Part shown: piece by piece, positions 1-4,785 of the stretch
Numbering within the stretch: position 1 is the first letter of the stretch
How the letters are laid out: each line of letters begins with the position of its first letter
Assembly: GCA_002451715.1 (NCBI GenBank)
Contig: DKDD01000195.1
Span: forward strand, 5,896-11,322
DNA from: Ruminococcaceae bacterium UBA6857
Lineage (GTDB): Bacteria; Bacillota; Clostridia; Oscillospirales; Acutalibacteraceae
DNA length: 5,427 bases
Reading direction: 5' to 3'
Made by a program: the position numbers and the translations under genes
Notes under the pieces: model-generated
What the model saw: the letters and a program-made list of their open reading frames with translations, nothing else
What the model was told of the DNA's origin: nothing
Databases searched by the model: none

Positions 1-19
1 ACTGTCAGAAGATTACGAA

Positions 20-25
20 GAGGAG
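20..25 (+). promoter_or_regulatory. Ribosome binding site of the phosphodiesterase gene (GAGGAG)
   Basis: GAGGAG ends 9 nt before the ATG at 35 but only 3 nt before a TTG at 29. This spacing decides the start in favour of ATG 35. The same frame is open to the left edge of the window (residues reading LSEDYEEELLS before the Met), so an even more upstream start cannot be formally excluded. Confidence 0.7.
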
Positions 26-34
26 CTTTTGAGT

Positions 35-796
35 ATGTCCCATATTAATGTTATTTCTCATCGCGGCGCGAATATTTATGCTCCGCAAAATACAATTCCC
101 GCATTCAAAAAATCGCTCGAAATCGGTGTGGACGGTTTTGAAACGGATATACACATCACAAAGGACGGTCAGCTTGTCCTTTGCCATAATTATACAATTG
201 ACAGCACTTCCGACGGAAAGGGAAGTATTTCTCAAATGACCCTTGCCGAACTTCAAAACTATGATTTCGGCTCATATTTCAGTCCGCGCTTTACCGGAAC
301 AAGAATACCGACAATGGATGAATTTCTTTCGCTTGTTGAAACGGCAGATATCAGCGTTTTGAATATTGAGCTCAAAAGTCCGAAAGAAAACGAAACCGCA
401 ATTGTCAGCGAAACAATCCGCCTTGTCAAAGAACACGGACTTTTTGACAAGCTCATTATTTCAAGCTTTGACCCGAAACTTCTTGTTGAAGCAAAACAAA
501 TTGACGAAACCTGCAAAACCGGTTTCTTATACAGCGTGAACAGAAAAACCGCGTTGCCTATGCTTCGCCGCTTTGTTGAAGTTGCAAAGGAACTTCGTGT
601 TGACGCGCTTCATCCGCAAAACGTTTTTGTCAACGAAAAATATGTTTATGAAGCTCACGAAGCCGGCCTTCTTGTCAACACATGGACAGTCAATTCCGTG
701 AAAGATATTGAAAAAATGATTCGCTGCGGTGTTGACGGAATAATTACCAACTATCCGGACGTTACCAAAGGCGTCATTGAAAAACACACTTATTAA
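35..796 (+). CDS. Glycerophosphodiester phosphodiesterase (GDPD family), cytoplasmic
   Basis: Predicted 253-aa enzyme that hydrolyses glycerophosphodiesters (for example glycerophosphocholine or glycerophosphoethanolamine) to sn-glycerol 3-phosphate and the free alcohol, feeding phospholipid turnover. It matches a single TIM-barrel GDPD domain over its whole length, which is normal for the short bacterial enzymes. Visible family motifs are HRG at residues 9-11 (catalytic His9), E36-x-D38 (metal ligands), DG at 44-45, His51 (second catalytic His), E112-L-K114, the WTVN strand and GVDGIITNYPD near the C-terminus. His51 is followed by Asn rather than the usual Asp (HN instead of HD), a mild variant. 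There is no signal peptide or membrane segment, so it should act in the cytoplasm. The ATG at 35 was chosen for its well-spaced GAGGAG. The natural substrate is not inferable. A TGA in another frame at 30-32 could be the end of an upstream operon partner, but too little is visible to say. Confidence 0.93.
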   Translation: MSHINVISHRGANIYAPQNTIPAFKKSLEIGVDGFETDIHITKDGQLVLCHNYTIDSTSDGKGSISQMTLAELQNYDFGSYFSPRFTGTRIPTMDEFLSLVETADISVLNIELKSPKENETAIVSETIRLVKEHGLFDKLIISSFDPKLLVEAKQIDETCKTGFLYSVNRKTALPMLRRFVEVAKELRVDALHPQNVFVNEKYVYEAHEAGLLVNTWTVNSVKDIEKMIRCGVDGIITNYPDVTKGVIEKHTY

Positions 797-807
797 TTAA
801 AAAATCA

Positions 808-841
808 ACGGTGCCGACGCGGTTTGATTGCGCGGCACCGT
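808..841. terminator. Bidirectional intrinsic terminator between convergent genes
   Basis: A 9-bp GC-rich stem (ACGGTGCCG at 808-816 with CGGCACCGT at 833-841) is extended by CGC/GCG inside after a bulged A, with a 9-nt loop. On + it is followed by a T run (841-846). On - the mirror T tract comes from the A run at 799-804. It therefore ends both the phosphodiesterase transcript (stop at 794-796) and the lipoprotein transcript (stop at 848-850). Confidence 0.9.
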
Positions 842-847
842 TTTTTG

Positions 848-1474
848 TTACTTATGCGGAACGGTTTCGGTTCGAATTTTTGTTGTTTCGTCAAAAACGG
901 GTTTGCTCTCGGGCTTTTCGGTTTCTTCGATTCTTTTGAGATAGGTGTTATAAATTATAACTTCCGCCGCGGCATCGTTTCCGATTGAAACAAGATAATA
1001 TTCGTCTGTTTTAAGCGTTCGTTCGCCGTTTTTTATAAAGGTGTCTTCCTTGTCGATTCCGAGCTGAAGGAGTGCGCTTTTTGCTTTCTCTTCATCGAAA
1101 TTTGAAAAAGCACGCAAAACTTTTAGGCAGGCAGAAAAATACCGCTCTCTGTCTTGCCGGGAAAATTCTGCTTTCTTTTTGCCGTCGCTTTTTGCGATTG
1201 TAATTCGGCATTCATAAAGCTTTTTGCTTTTGTTTTCAAGCATTGTTGCAAGAATTTTTTTGCCCTTGTTTTCATCGTTTGAATCAATGAAAGAGTACTT
1301 TGTTTCGCCGTCCTTTTCGCTTGCGACAACGTTTGAAAAGCCGAACGGAAAACCGCAGATTTTTGCATAGCGTTCAACAAAAGTTCCCGCGTCGGTCGTT
1401 TCGCTTTCGCTGCACGCGCTAAAAAGCGTCATAATAAAAAACAGCAAAACAAAAATTTTCAAAGTTTTTTTCAT
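848..1474 (-). CDS. Hypothetical secreted lipoprotein
   Basis: A 208-aa protein that I do not recognise. Seen directly: Lys2-Lys3, a hydrophobic stretch at residues 5-18 and the lipobox LFSAC with Cys21, i.e. a type II (Lsp) signal peptide. The mature protein should be lipidated on Cys21 and anchored to the outer face of the membrane. The mature part is about 188 residues, Lys/Glu-rich, with a mixed alpha/beta look in the middle (about 60-175). It ends in a charged, Pro/Thr-containing tail (about 183-208) that is probably disordered. A second cysteine at 40 and one or two later ones are present, but no catalytic motif stands out. The start is supported by GAGGTG 8 nt upstream. The gene stands alone, and its ribosome binding site is folded into a hairpin (see 1484-1514), so translation may be controlled. 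No function should be assigned. Being a real gene is supported by the signal peptide, SD and terminator. Confidence 0.85.
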   Translation of the reverse strand: MKKTLKIFVLLFFIMTLFSACSESETTDAGTFVERYAKICGFPFGFSNVVASEKDGETKYSFIDSNDENKGKKILATMLENKSKKLYECRITIAKSDGKKKAEFSRQDRERYFSACLKVLRAFSNFDEEKAKSALLQLGIDKEDTFIKNGERTLKTDEYYLVSIGNDAAAEVIIYNTYLKRIEETEKPESKPVFDETTKIRTETVPHK

Positions 1475-1482
1475 TTTAAAAA

Positions 1483-1488
1483 CACCTC
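1483..1488 (-). promoter_or_regulatory. Ribosome binding site of the lipoprotein gene, buried in a hairpin
   Basis: On the minus strand GAGGTG lies 8 nt before the ATG (1472-1474). Most of it forms the 3' arm of the stem at 1484-1514, so the 30S subunit would have to compete with that structure. Confidence 0.75.
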
Positions 1489-1514
1489 GCCGAAAAATAT
1501 TTATTCGGCGAGGT
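1484..1514 (-). terminator. Terminator-like hairpin in the lipoprotein leader, overlapping the SD
   Basis: A perfect 11-bp stem (1484-1494 with 1504-1514, core CCTCGCCGAA/TTCGGCGAGG) has a 9-nt AT-rich loop. Read on the minus strand it is followed by TGTTTTT and then the lipoprotein ATG. It has the form of an intrinsic terminator for transcripts arriving from the E2-like gene and at the same time sequesters the lipoprotein SD. On + the downstream sequence is only weakly T-rich. Whether it acts as terminator, attenuator or translational gate is inference. Confidence 0.65.
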
Positions 1515-1536
1515 TGTGTTTTAGAACGAAAGACGA

Positions 1537-1564
1537 TAAGGCAGCCACCGAAGTGACTGCCTTA
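1537..1564 (-). terminator. Hairpin with UUCG tetraloop after the E2-like gene
   Basis: An 8-bp stem TAAGGCAG/CTGCCTTA, one A/C mismatch, then 3 bp close a loop that reads UUCG (closed C-G) on the minus strand, a very stable tetraloop. It lies 48 nt downstream of the E2-like stop codon and is followed by a broken U tract (TCGTCTTTCGTTC). It is probably the transcript end or a 3' stabilising structure. The poor U run lowers confidence in termination by this hairpin alone. Confidence 0.6.
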
Positions 1565-1612
1565 CCGCAAGAAAAGATTTATAGAAAGGGGAGAGAGGAT
1601 GTCTGAATTATT

Positions 1613-2569
1613 TTATGCAACAACGGTGAAAACGTCTTTTTCGTCACCGTCTGCAACCCACGAACGAATAATCGAGGGGTTTTCAAAAATTTCGTCAAGG
1701 CGCTTCATGAAAGGAACCGTCTCGCCGAAGTCGAGCGCTCTGTGGTCAAAAGCAATGCAAATGGGAAGAACGCTTCTTGCTTCAACATCTTTTCTTCCGT
1801 CGCTCTTTTTAACAACAACGGGTTTGTCAAGAACCGCGCCGACCGAAAGTGCGCAAACCTGCGGGGGAACAATTTCAAGAAGAGCGGTTGCGCCGCGCTG
1901 TGCAAGATAGGTTGAACCGATGTTTGAAACGGTAACGGTTCCCTGTTCAAGGTCCTTAATGGTGAGACGTTCAGTTTCGGGAATGCTTTCATATTCGCGC
2001 TTTTCTTTTCCGCGGAAGTGTGAAATTTTGCATTTTCCGAAGTTTGCGCCGTAAAGTCTTCCGATGGTCTGGAAGATTTTGCCTTTTTTGAGGTTCTTCA
2101 TCGTGTTGTCGAACGAAACGGAGTACATTGCTTCCGTGAGGTTTGTTTTTTCTGCGCGGCGGCGGACATCGTTGATGTAAGCCGTCATTTCGTCAAGGTT
2201 TTTATTGCCGAAATCGCGAAGATTGATTGTCATCATTTTTCCGTTCGGAAGAATTGTGGGCATCGAAATATTGATATCCGAAAAAGTGTCGATTCTTCCG
2301 CGAACAAGTTTTCTGTCAAATTCAATATGTGAGTTCATAATCGGGGCAGCTTTGAGTCCCTCTGCGATAACTTTAAGCATAAGAGTGTTAAAAGTAATCT
2401 TATCATCACCGGTACGGTTTTTGTTGAGTTTTTTAAATTCTTTGAAGAAAGCGGTAACGTCCGGCTCATACATGTAAGTAACGTGAGGAATATTCTGCCA
2501 TGATTCGGTTGTCATGTTGGCAACAATTTTTCTTTGGATTCCGAAGTATTCAGTGTTGGTAATGTTCAT
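1613..2569 (-). CDS. Stand-alone 2-oxoacid dehydrogenase E2-type acyltransferase domain protein
   Basis: A 318-aa protein built only of the catalytic domain of dihydrolipoamide acyltransferases (2-oxoacid_dh family, chloramphenicol-acetyltransferase fold). Seen: an opening R-K-I-V-A-N-M and IPHVTYMYEPDVT (residues 27-39), NTLMLKVIAEGL (61-72), VSNIGSTYLAQRG (214-226), the EIVPPQVCALSVGAV strand region (232-246), and the active-site motif DHRALD with His276 and Asp280. In canonical E2 proteins the motif is DHRxxDG; here Asp280 is followed by Phe. No lipoyl domain, E1/E3-binding domain or linker precedes the domain, and no E1 or E3 gene is adjacent, so it is unlikely to be a working pyruvate dehydrogenase core. 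Residues about 150-205 form a longer, basic insertion before the VSNIG strand. It may be an acyl-CoA-dependent acyltransferase of unknown substrate. The start has AAGGAG 8 nt upstream. Family assignment is firm; function is open. Confidence 0.88.
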   Translation of the reverse strand: MNITNTEYFGIQRKIVANMTTESWQNIPHVTYMYEPDVTAFFKEFKKLNKNRTGDDKITFNTLMLKVIAEGLKAAPIMNSHIEFDRKLVRGRIDTFSDINISMPTILPNGKMMTINLRDFGNKNLDEMTAYINDVRRRAEKTNLTEAMYSVSFDNTMKNLKKGKIFQTIGRLYGANFGKCKISHFRGKEKREYESIPETERLTIKDLEQGTVTVSNIGSTYLAQRGATALLEIVPPQVCALSVGAVLDKPVVVKKSDGRKDVEARSVLPICIAFDHRALDFGETVPFMKRLDEIFENPSIIRSWVADGDEKDVFTVVA

Positions 2570-2577
2570 AATGGCAT

Positions 2578-2583
2578 CTCCTT
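2578..2583 (-). promoter_or_regulatory. Ribosome binding site of the E2-like gene (AAGGAG)
   Basis: AAGGAG on the minus strand sits 8 nt from the ATG at 2567-2569. An ATG in the spacer is out of frame and meets TGA after two codons, so it is not a competing start. Confidence 0.8.
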
Positions 2584-2591
2584 ACATTTTT

Positions 2592-2640
2592 AGATTTAGA
2601 TGTTTAAATCTTTTCTCTTTCGAACCGAGTTCGATGCATC
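2592..2640 (-). other. Structured leader of the E2-like gene (small inverted repeats)
   Basis: Three short dyads lie between the proposed transcription start (near 2661) and the SD: AGATTTA/TAAATCT (2592-2598 with 2605-2611), TCGAAC/GTTCGA (2620-2625 with 2629-2634, 3-nt loop) and the palindrome GATGCATC (2633-2640). They make a leader of about 90 nt with weak structure. I recognise no known riboswitch. Confidence 0.35.
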
Positions 2641-2667
2641 TTGTGCGTTTGTTAACTTTGTGTTCAT

Positions 2668-2696
2668 ATTATATCACGGATTTTCCAAAAAATCCA
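2668..2696 (-). promoter_or_regulatory. Predicted sigma-A promoter of the E2-like gene, extended -10
   Basis: Read on the minus strand, the perfect -10 box TATAAT (2668-2673) is preceded by TGA, giving the extended -10 form TGnTATAAT. A weak -35 (TGGATT, 2691-2696) lies 17 bp upstream. The expected start is near 2661, giving a leader of about 90 nt. The extended -10 can compensate for the poor -35. Confidence 0.6.
2678..2695. promoter_or_regulatory. Inverted repeat inside the E2-like promoter, candidate operator
   Basis: GGATTTT (2678-2684) and AAAATCC (2689-2695) form a perfect 7-bp dyad with a 4-bp spacer. It occupies the spacer and -35 of the minus-strand promoter, where a bound dimeric repressor would block RNA polymerase. 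The regulator is unknown; the role is inference from position. Confidence 0.35.
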
Positions 2697-2757
2697 TAGC
2701 TGCTTTGTGCAAAATGCAAGTATTCGCAATAAAATTTTATGCAGCTTAACTAATTTC

Positions 2758-2773
2758 GTGAGTCGCGATTCAC
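2758..2773. promoter_or_regulatory. 16-bp near-palindrome, candidate regulator site
   Basis: GTGAGTCGCGATTCAC is symmetrical at 14 of 16 positions, the two exceptions being a G/T pair that could wobble in RNA. It lies roughly midway between the two divergent promoters. There is no following T run on either strand, so it is more likely a DNA-binding site than a terminator. No regulator can be named. Confidence 0.35.
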
Positions 2774-2856
2774 CGTTATCCAAATTATGCCATAGCTCCC
2801 TTAACGTTACTTTAAACATATATAAACTTTTTTTGAACGCCGCAAAGTTCATAATA

Positions 2857-2885
2857 TTGACCGAATGAACAAAATAATATATAAT
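2857..2885 (+). promoter_or_regulatory. Predicted sigma-A promoter of the TraX-family gene
   Basis: TTGACC (-35, five of six consensus bases) at 2857-2862 and TATAAT (-10, perfect) at 2880-2885 are separated by 17 bp. Transcription should start near 2892, leaving a short leader of about 25 nt that contains the SD. Confidence 0.82.
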
Positions 2886-2900
2886 TGAATTTGTATTAAA

Positions 2901-2907
2901 AAGGAGG
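2901..2907 (+). promoter_or_regulatory. Ribosome binding site of the TraX-family gene (AAGGAGG)
   Basis: A near-perfect AAGGAGG lies 9 nt before the ATG at 2917, implying efficient initiation and fixing the start. Confidence 0.85.
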
Positions 2908-2916
2908 CGAAAACAA

Positions 2917-3633
2917 ATGAAAAAGCGTTTCGGCAGTGACACAATAAAATACATAGCAATTTTTGCAATGCTTCTTGATCATATCGGCTGGACGTTTCTT
3001 GCGTTCGATTCTCCCGTTTCACAGCTATTTCATGTCCTCGGCCGAATTACCGCGCCCATAATGTGCTTTTTCATTGCCGAAGGATATTCGCACACAAAAA
3101 ACGTAAAAAAATATCTTTTGCGGCTTTTGGTTTTTGCCGTCTTGTCACAGATTCCTTGGTGCGTGATGCACAGTCAAAGCTTTGCCGCACTTTCGTTCAA
3201 TATGATTTTCACGCTATTTTTTGCGCTTCTTGCCGTTTGTGCCGAAGCAAAAATCGAAAACCCGACTTTGCGTGTGCTTGCCGTTTTTCTTTGCGCCGCG
3301 GCAACGATAAAATCCGATTGGTATGTCTTTGCCGTCCTTTGGAGCGTGATTTTCTATAAATATAAAGCCGAGCCGAAAAAGGCGGTCGTTTCTTTTTCCG
3401 CCGTTTCACTGCTTTATACGAGCTATATGTTTTATCTTAACATTAACGCCGGAAATGATCTGCTCAAAAGTTTTCTTTCCGTGCTTTTCACATTCGGAAC
3501 GTTCCTTTCTTTGCCGCTTCTTTTCTCATATGACGAAACAAAGCGGCCGAATAAAAAAAGCCGCTTCGTCTTTTATGTTTTCTATCCGCTTCATTTGTTG
3601 ATTCTCGGCATTATAAAATATCTGATTTCATAA
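2917..3633 (+). CDS. TraX family integral membrane protein (putative acyl/acetyltransferase)
   Basis: A 238-aa polytopic membrane protein of the TraX family. TraX of the F plasmid is needed for N-terminal acetylation of F pilin; chromosomal relatives in Firmicutes have no established substrate. Family motifs seen: K-Y-I-A followed by MLLDHIGW (18-25), LGR (41-43), FFIAEG (51-56) with a following T-x-N (60-62), the RLL...SQIPW segment (69-81), N95 with FTLFF (98-102), DW (134-135) before FYKY, and the C-terminal YPLHL (223-227). Seven to eight hydrophobic segments are visible at about 10-30, 37-57, 66-84, 92-110, 117-130, 134-148, 155-175, 182-204 and 217-237, some too short to be certain. Length is normal for the family. 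It has its own strong promoter and SD and ends at a hairpin terminator, so it is a single-gene unit. No pilin, relaxase or other conjugation gene is adjacent, so a conjugation role should not be assumed and I give no gene symbol. Confidence 0.9.
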   Translation: MKKRFGSDTIKYIAIFAMLLDHIGWTFLAFDSPVSQLFHVLGRITAPIMCFFIAEGYSHTKNVKKYLLRLLVFAVLSQIPWCVMHSQSFAALSFNMIFTLFFALLAVCAEAKIENPTLRVLAVFLCAAATIKSDWYVFAVLWSVIFYKYKAEPKKAVVSFSAVSLLYTSYMFYLNINAGNDLLKSFLSVLFTFGTFLSLPLLFSYDETKRPNKKSRFVFYVFYPLHLLILGIIKYLIS

Positions 3634-3635
3634 AA

Positions 3636-3668
3636 AACGGCTGTCGCATTCAAAACGCGTCAGCCGTT
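3636..3668. terminator. Shared terminator of the TraX-family and merR transcripts
   Basis: Stem AACGGCTG (3636-3643) pairs with CAGCCGTT (3661-3668), then after a T/T mismatch CGC with GCG. Read on the minus strand it is followed by a clean T run (3632-3637 complement), so it is a good terminator for merR and the MATE operon. On + the tail ATTCTTTC is weaker. The arm at 3661-3668 includes the last merR codons and stop. Confidence 0.82.
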
Positions 3669-4496
3669 ATTCTTTCTACGAACGGGAATACTGATTTCTG
3701 TCACAAATTTTTCCGGGTCATCGTTAAATCCGTAATCTATCATTGTGATTTCGCGCGAAAACGAAGACGGTTCAAAGCCGTTTTCGCCAATAAAAGCCAT
3801 AAGTTTTTCATATTGCGCGGCGGCTTCGGTGTGGCTTCCGCAAAAGCGGATTGAAGCGCAAAGTGTTTTTGAAAGTTCGGTAACCTTTCCGTTGTAATCG
3901 TCTTCTTCGTCAAGAATCAAAAAGACAACGTCATATTCGCCGAAAGATTTTTTCAAAAGATGGTCTTTCGAAATTCCGACGCCGACTTTTCCAAGGAAAA
4001 CAATGCCTTGCGATTGCGATTGTTCAAGCCTTCTAATCGGTGTTTCCATGTCGAGCGAAGCTTCAACTTTGAGAGAATCTTCAATGATAACGGCACGGCA
4101 CGCCGGAAGTTCGATAAGTCTTGCTTTGTCAAAATCCGATGTGCGAGCGTCTTCAATCTGCCGCAGACGGTTTTCGATTTTGCGTTCGATTTTTTTGAGA
4201 CGTTTTTGCTTTTCAATAACCGCTTCTTTTTGCCGCATGAGCTTTTCTTCAATTTTTTCAATGTCTCTGTTTTGAAGAAAATCGGCAATTTCGCAAAGCG
4301 GCATGTCAAGCGCACGAAGATAGCGAATTGTGTTGAGCGGTTCAAACTGTCGTGTGCTGTAATATCTGTATCCGCTTTCGGGGTCAATATATTCCGGTAT
4401 AAGAATACCGATGTTTTCATAGTGCCTTAATGAGCTGACGCTCAGATTAAAAAGCTTTGAAACGTCGCCGATTTGAAAAAGTTTAGGCATTTCCAT
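3660..4496 (-). CDS. MerR family transcriptional regulator with GyrI-like effector domain (BmrR type)
   Basis: A 278-aa one-component regulator. The N-terminal winged helix-turn-helix covers residues 6-75: FQIGDVSKLFNLSVSSLRHYE (split at about 7-27), ending in the LRHYE motif (23-27), and GYRYYS (42-47) of the wing, typical of MerR proteins. Residues about 78-118 form a long Lys/Glu-rich helix, the antiparallel dimerisation coiled coil. Residues about 125-274 resemble the GyrI-like/effector-binding domain of BmrR, ending in the strand TEISIPV with Glu267; in BmrR an acidic residue in this pocket binds cationic drugs. Proteins of this type bend promoters with an over-long spacer to activate efflux genes when ligand binds. 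The start has AAGGAG 9 nt upstream; a second Met at residue 3 has poorer spacing. It overlaps the end of the MATE frame by 14 bp, which argues that it regulates that operon. The target promoter lies beyond the right edge. The inducer cannot be told. Confidence 0.92.
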   Translation of the reverse strand: MEMPKLFQIGDVSKLFNLSVSSLRHYENIGILIPEYIDPESGYRYYSTRQFEPLNTIRYLRALDMPLCEIADFLQNRDIEKIEEKLMRQKEAVIEKQKRLKKIERKIENRLRQIEDARTSDFDKARLIELPACRAVIIEDSLKVEASLDMETPIRRLEQSQSQGIVFLGKVGVGISKDHLLKKSFGEYDVVFLILDEEDDYNGKVTELSKTLCASIRFCGSHTEAAAQYEKLMAFIGENGFEPSSFSREITMIDYGFNDDPEKFVTEISIPVRRKNNG

Positions 4497-4785
4497 GAAC
4501 CGAATCTCCTTTGAATGTGCTTTTTTCGCGCCTTTTTAAAACTGCAAAAGCAATAAGACAAACAATTACCGAAATAAGCGAACCTGCCGCAGAGGCAAGA
4601 CCCATCGGCAAAAGTGTGTTCGGAAAGTACTTTGAAGCGAGATATGCTCCCGGAACGCGGGCGGTAAGAATCGAAATAACGTTGTGTAAAAACGAAAGCT
4701 GCGATTTTCCGAGTGCACAAAAGTATCCGCTGAAACTGAACTGTATTCCGGCAAAAAAAGCGTCAAAAACATATCCTTTTAAGTA
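4483..4785 (-). pseudogene. C-terminal part of the MATE transporter, cut off by an in-frame TAG
   Basis: After TAG 4786-4788 the same frame continues for exactly 100 sense codons to TAA at 4483-4485. The residues begin YLKGYVFDAF, the expected continuation after the DPAVIAAGG end of the upstream part. They contain three hydrophobic segments (about residues 5-25, 31-53 and 59-83 of this piece, including ALGKSQL and TARVPGAYLASKYF), then a basic tail KRREKSTFKG. This is the normal end of a MATE protein (roughly membrane segments 10-12). There is no ribosome binding site and good start right after the TAG, so it is not an independent gene. The end overlaps the merR start by 14 bp and carries the merR SD inside the frame. 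If TAG is read through or is a sequence error, this joins the upstream feature as a single intact gene. Confidence 0.82.
4506..4511 (-). promoter_or_regulatory. Ribosome binding site of merR, inside the MATE frame
   Basis: AAGGAG on the minus strand lies 9 nt before the merR ATG (4494-4496) and is part of the MATE codons for K-G-D. This allows translational coupling with the transporter and also independent initiation if the transporter is truncated. Confidence 0.75.

Noticed and set aside
1599..1910. A 103-codon open frame on + with a purine-rich tract (AAAGGGGAG) 5 nt before its ATG
   Set aside because: It lies antisense within the conserved C-terminus of the E2-like gene, its product is Ser/Thr/Arg-rich with no family resemblance, and the purine tract reads on the other strand as a plain pyrimidine run after a stop codon.
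2729..2740. The perfect 12-bp palindrome ATAAAATTTTAT
   Set aside because: It is made only of A and T in an AT-rich stretch, where such symmetry is expected by chance, and it does not align with either promoter.
2701..2916. A CRISPR array, tRNA, attachment site or small protein gene in the intergenic region
   Set aside because: No regularly spaced direct repeats, cloverleaf-like stems or SD-led short frame were seen; beyond the promoter, SD and dyads listed I find nothing.
2664..2954. A 96-codon open frame on - across the divergent intergenic region
   Set aside because: It begins inside the TraX-family gene and runs antisense through that gene's promoter, AT-rich composition explains its Phe/Ile/Leu content, and it has no SD.
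2917..3633. Evidence of a conjugative element from the TraX name
   Set aside because: TraX relatives are common as single chromosomal genes in Firmicutes and no other transfer, integration or mobilisation gene is in the window.
3960..4430. A 156-codon open frame on + opposite merR
   Set aside because: It is a shadow of the merR coding strand: Phe/Arg/Asn-rich product, no ribosome binding site, and the minus-strand frame is an unmistakable MerR protein.
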